A stretch of DNA of 14,773 nucleotides from positions 1 through 14,773 of the forward strand of contig DATANR010000336.1 in the NCBI GenBank assembly GCA_036266155.1, written 5' to 3'. The translations under genes and the position numbers were made by a program. The notes under the pieces were generated by a model. The model had not been told where the DNA came from. It was given only the letters and a program-made list of their open reading frames with translations, and made no database searches. The stretch is from SIAJ01 sp036266155 (GTDB taxonomy: Bacteria > Planctomycetota > Planctomycetia > Gemmatales > Gemmataceae). Each line of letters opens with the position of its first letter. Positions within the stretch are counted from its first letter, which is position 1. Of this stretch, positions 11,952 through 14,773 are shown one piece after another.

Positions 11952-14773
11952 ATGACCCGCATCCGAGTCTCCCGCCGCCTCCGGGTGGAGCCGCTGGAAG
12001 ACCGCACCGTCCCCGCATCGTTAGACCCGGCAACCGGGATCGGGTATTCCGATGACGGCAAAGAATTCATCGCGCTGATGGAATTGCCGGACCCCGTGCG
12101 ACTGGCTGAATCGGAAGCGCACGGCAACACCGGCGCCAGCGTCTTGTCCCCACCGGACGTGTTCCAACTGCACAGTCGGCCGGGCGCCAGCAAGCTCATC
12201 TTCCTCGATTTCGACGGCAATACGACCACGGGCACTAGTTGGAATAATGCTTCGCTTCCGGCTATTTACACGCCGACGTACGATGTCGATGGCGACCCCA
12301 GTTCATTCAGTACTGCGGAGCGGCAACGCATCCAGGGCATCTGGGAGCGCGTGTCCGAAGACTATAGCCCGTTCGACATTGATGTGACGACCGAAGATCC
12401 GGGCGCCGGCGGGTTTATCAACAGCGGCGGCGGCGACACCCACTGGGGCATCCACGTGTGCATCGGCGGCGACAGCTCCTGGCTGGGCGCGTCGGCCGGC
12501 GGCGTGGCCTTCATCGGCTCGTTCGGTTCGAACACCGACATCTGCTGTTTCGTCTTCGAGAACAATCTCGCCAATGGCGACGAGAAGGCGACGGCTGAGG
12601 CCGCATCGCACGAGGTCGGGCACACGGTCGGCTTGAACCACGACGGGCTTTACCCGTCGTCCGATCCGCGGCACGTCGAATATTACGAGGGCCAGGGCAG
12701 CGGCACGACTGGCTGGGCGCCGATCATGGGCGTCGGCTATTACCAGAACCTCACGCAATGGAGCAAAGGCGAATACGCCAATTCGAGCAACAAGGAAGAC
12801 GACCTCAACATCATCACAACGCAGAACGGCTTCGGCTATCGACCCGACGATCATGGCAACACCGTCGGCACGGCCGATCCGGTCACGCTCGATTCGACGA
12901 CCTCGATCAGCGGCGACGGCGTCATCGAACGACGCGGCGACTTCGATTATTTCAAGGTCCAGGCTGGTGTCGGCCCGTTGGCGATCCACGTGCGGCCGTT
13001 TGCCAATAGTCCGAACCTCGACGTCTTGGCTGAGTTGTACGACGCCAATGGCACCAAAGTGGCGAGCGCCAATCCGACCGACGCGTTCGACGCGACCATC
13101 AACTACAACGTGACGCACGCTGGCGACTTCTATTTGAAGATCGACGGGACCGGCAAGGGATCGCCGGTGACGACCGGCTATTCCGACTACGCCAGCCTCG
13201 GACAGTACACGTTCACGGGCACCATTGTCGAACCGCCGCCGCCGGACCCGCTGCAGGTGCTCGGCGTCGAGACGCTGCAAGGGCCAACCGGAATGGTGAA
13301 TGCCGTGCGGCTGACGTTCAACGTGACGCCGGATCTGACGACGTTTAAATTCGGCAACCTGCGCGTCACCGGCCCGACGGGCGCCGCCATTCCGGTGACG
13401 ATGATTCGCCCGCTCACAGGCTCGACGACCGTTTACGACCTGCTCATCAAGCCGCAGAAGTTCATCGGCACGGGCGGCGTGCGTGTCTATCTGTCGCCGA
13501 ACGTGTCTACGGGATTCAAGAAGCTGGATCAAGACAACGACGGCATCGACGGCGAAGTGGACGACTTCCTCGGCGCGGCGGCATACCCGTTCGAGTCGAC
13601 GTCGGCCGGGCCAATCACCGACGACGGCGTGCCAACGGAATTCCCGATCACAGTTCCCGCACTTGTGGCTGGCCAGCCCGTAAACATCAAGGATGTGAAC
13701 GTCCGCGTGAATCTGTCACACCCGTACGTCAGCGACTTGCTTGTCGAACTCGTGTCGCCGACCAACAAGGTGGTCAAGCTCTTCGATCACCGCGGGGCCG
13801 ACGGCAACGACCTGAAGGACACGCGGTTCGACGATCTTGCGACGAAGACCATCGATGCCGCGGTTGCGCCGTTCGTCGGCACATTCAAGCCGGATGGTGG
13901 ATCGCTTGCCATGTTGAATGGCGACGACGCGGTTGGCATCTGGAAATTACGGATCACGGATGCCTTCGCCGGTGCGGCGGGCCAGCTCAACTCGTGGGGC
14001 CTGACGCTCACGACCGATAGCGCCCGCAGCGGCCTGCATCTGACCGCGATCAATCCGGTCAGCGAGACCGGCAGCGCCGTGGCCACGCTTGTGAGCGGCC
14101 TGACGTTGGATTTCGACGCGCCGGTCAACCCGGCCACAATGACGACCGCCGACGTGAAGGTGACGGACCCGCGATTGAAAGCCGTGAGGGTGCTGTCCGT
14201 TGTGCCCGCGGCCGGGATGGGCAACATGCGCTTCCTGGTGGCCACGGCTCCGTGGACCGTCGCCGGCAATTACACCGTGAAAGTCGGCCCCGCCGTCGCG
14301 GACATGTTAGGCGACGATCTGGATACGAACGGCAATGCCGCCTATCTCGAAGTCACCGACGCAACCATGACGGCCGTGCCGGTGGCCAACCACGTCTTCC
14401 GCTCAAAGGCCAAGCCGACTGCGATTCCCGATGGCGGCAGCCTGACGTCGGCGATTGCCGTCGGCGCCACGGCCACGATCGCGTCGATGGCGATCGAATT
14501 GAACATCCAGCATTCGGCCGTCGGCGATTTGAAGGTGACGCTCATCTCGCCGACCGGCGCGCAATTCGTGTTGATCGACCACAGCGGCACTGGGGCCAAT
14601 TTCGTGCGCACCGTACTGTCCGATGAGGCGTCCGCGACGAACACCCTTGCCACGGGAGCGGCCCCCTACCGTGGCGACTTCCGACCGGACAATTCGCTGG
14701 CCGGGTTGGTCGGCACGAGCGCCAAAGGGACCTGGAAGCTGCGGGTCGAGGACACGGTGACCGGGGCGGACCT
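11952..14773 (+). CDS. Large secreted metzincin-type metalloprotease with P domains (3' end outside window)
   Basis: The frame is open for 940 codons to the window edge. The N-terminus (MTRIRVSRRLRVEPLEDRTVPA) is the LEDR-type leader of many exported planctomycete proteins, in place of a hydrophobic signal peptide. The protease domain (about 90-275) contains SHEVGHTVGLNHD, with zinc ligands His220, His224 and His230 and catalytic Glu221, plus the Met-turn PIMGVGYY (Met259), as in M10/M12-like metzincins. A PPC-like beta-sandwich follows (about 325-425, DFDYFKVQAG ... HAGDFYLKIDG), then an Ig-like domain with a DQDNDGIDGE calcium-type loop (526-535). A P/proprotein-convertase domain (about 560-690, HPYVSDLLVELVSPTNK ... 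GIWKLRITDAFAG), a second Ig-like domain and a second P domain (about 820 onward, GDLKVTLISPTGA ... GTWKLRVEDTV) complete the visible part. It is likely an extracellular protein-degrading or adhesive enzyme. The ribosome site is weak. Confidence 0.87.
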   Translation, partial: MTRIRVSRRLRVEPLEDRTVPASLDPATGIGYSDDGKEFIALMELPDPVRLAESEAHGNTGASVLSPPDVFQLHSRPGASKLIFLDFDGNTTTGTSWNNASLPAIYTPTYDVDGDPSSFSTAERQRIQGIWERVSEDYSPFDIDVTTEDPGAGGFINSGGGDTHWGIHVCIGGDSSWLGASAGGVAFIGSFGSNTDICCFVFENNLANGDEKATAEAASHEVGHTVGLNHDGLYPSSDPRHVEYYEGQGSGTTGWAPIMGVGYYQNLTQWSKGEYANSSNKEDDLNIITTQNGFGYRPDDHGNTVGTADPVTLDSTTSISGDGVIERRGDFDYFKVQAGVGPLAIHVRPFANSPNLDVLAELYDANGTKVASANPTDAFDATINYNVTHAGDFYLKIDGTGKGSPVTTGYSDYASLGQYTFTGTIVEPPPPDPLQVLGVETLQGPTGMVNAVRLTFNVTPDLTTFKFGNLRVTGPTGAAIPVTMIRPLTGSTTVYDLLIKPQKFIGTGGVRVYLSPNVSTGFKKLDQDNDGIDGEVDDFLGAAAYPFESTSAGPITDDGVPTEFPITVPALVAGQPVNIKDVNVRVNLSHPYVSDLLVELVSPTNKVVKLFDHRGADGNDLKDTRFDDLATKTIDAAVAPFVGTFKPDGGSLAMLNGDDAVGIWKLRITDAFAGAAGQLNSWGLTLTTDSARSGLHLTAINPVSETGSAVATLVSGLTLDFDAPVNPATMTTADVKVTDPRLKAVRVLSVVPAAGMGNMRFLVATAPWTVAGNYTVKVGPAVADMLGDDLDTNGNAAYLEVTDATMTAVPVANHVFRSKAKPTAIPDGGSLTSAIAVGATATIASMAIELNIQHSAVGDLKVTLISPTGAQFVLIDHSGTGANFVRTVLSDEASATNTLATGAAPYRGDFRPDNSLAGLVGTSAKGTWKLRVEDTVTGAD

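Noticed and set aside
12303..13532. A 409-residue open frame on the minus strand.
   Set aside because: It lies entirely opposite the metalloprotease, whose zinc site and beta-domains are clear. The minus-strand product is Arg/Ala-rich, as expected of a shadow frame in GC-rich DNA.

Overview
The window looks like chromosomal DNA of a planctomycete, probably of the Gemmata/Pirellula side of the phylum. This is inferred from the high GC content, from a secreted protease whose N-terminus carries the 'RVEPLEDR' signature common in large exported planctomycete proteins, and from several short proteins that resemble families I know mainly from that phylum. No 16S gene or other definitive marker is present.

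Region 1 (1-3828) is accessory DNA. It opens with the last 136 bases of one IS630-type element. A second, complete IS630-type element follows at 216-1498, with 30-bp perfect terminal repeats and a TA on each side. Its transposase is broken three ways: a frameshift, an in-frame TGA, and loss of the third catalytic acid. The element sits 19 bases upstream of a vapBC-like toxin-antitoxin pair (1518-2101). A possible small ORF follows, then a leftward tyrosine recombinase (2267-3601) that lacks several canonical catalytic residues. Between the recombinase and a tRNA-Ser(GGA) gene lie three direct copies and one inverted copy of a TGTAAACC motif that could be recombinase arm sites. The layout suggests an integrated element at a tRNA gene, but no second attachment site was found.

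Region 2 (3829-8809) is core metabolism. The tRNA-Ser has a recognisable promoter and intrinsic terminator. It is preceded on the same strand by an M24 (Xaa-Pro type) peptidase. Divergent from the peptidase, ubiE/menG (menaquinone methylation) and hemE (uroporphyrinogen decarboxylase) run rightward. They are followed by a znuA-like zinc-binding lipoprotein and a znuC-like ATPase that overlap by 4 bp. The zinc genes have their own good promoter, overlapped by a GATAA-N5-TTATC palindrome that could be a Zur operator. No permease gene is in the window.

Region 3 (8810-10690) holds a long convergent hairpin, a leftward 66-residue protein of unknown function, and a secreted M20 amidohydrolase with its own candidate promoter.

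Region 4 (10726-11951) holds a short conserved-looking protein and an HNH endonuclease. The short protein seems to have been cut by an in-frame TGA: the reading frame continues past it with family-like sequence and ends overlapping the HNH start codon. A 526-bp stretch without a convincing gene follows.

Region 5 (11952-end) is the 5' 2.8 kb of a large secreted metzincin-type protease. It has a zinc site, a PPC-like domain, Ig-like domains and two P (proprotein convertase) domains, and it runs off the window.
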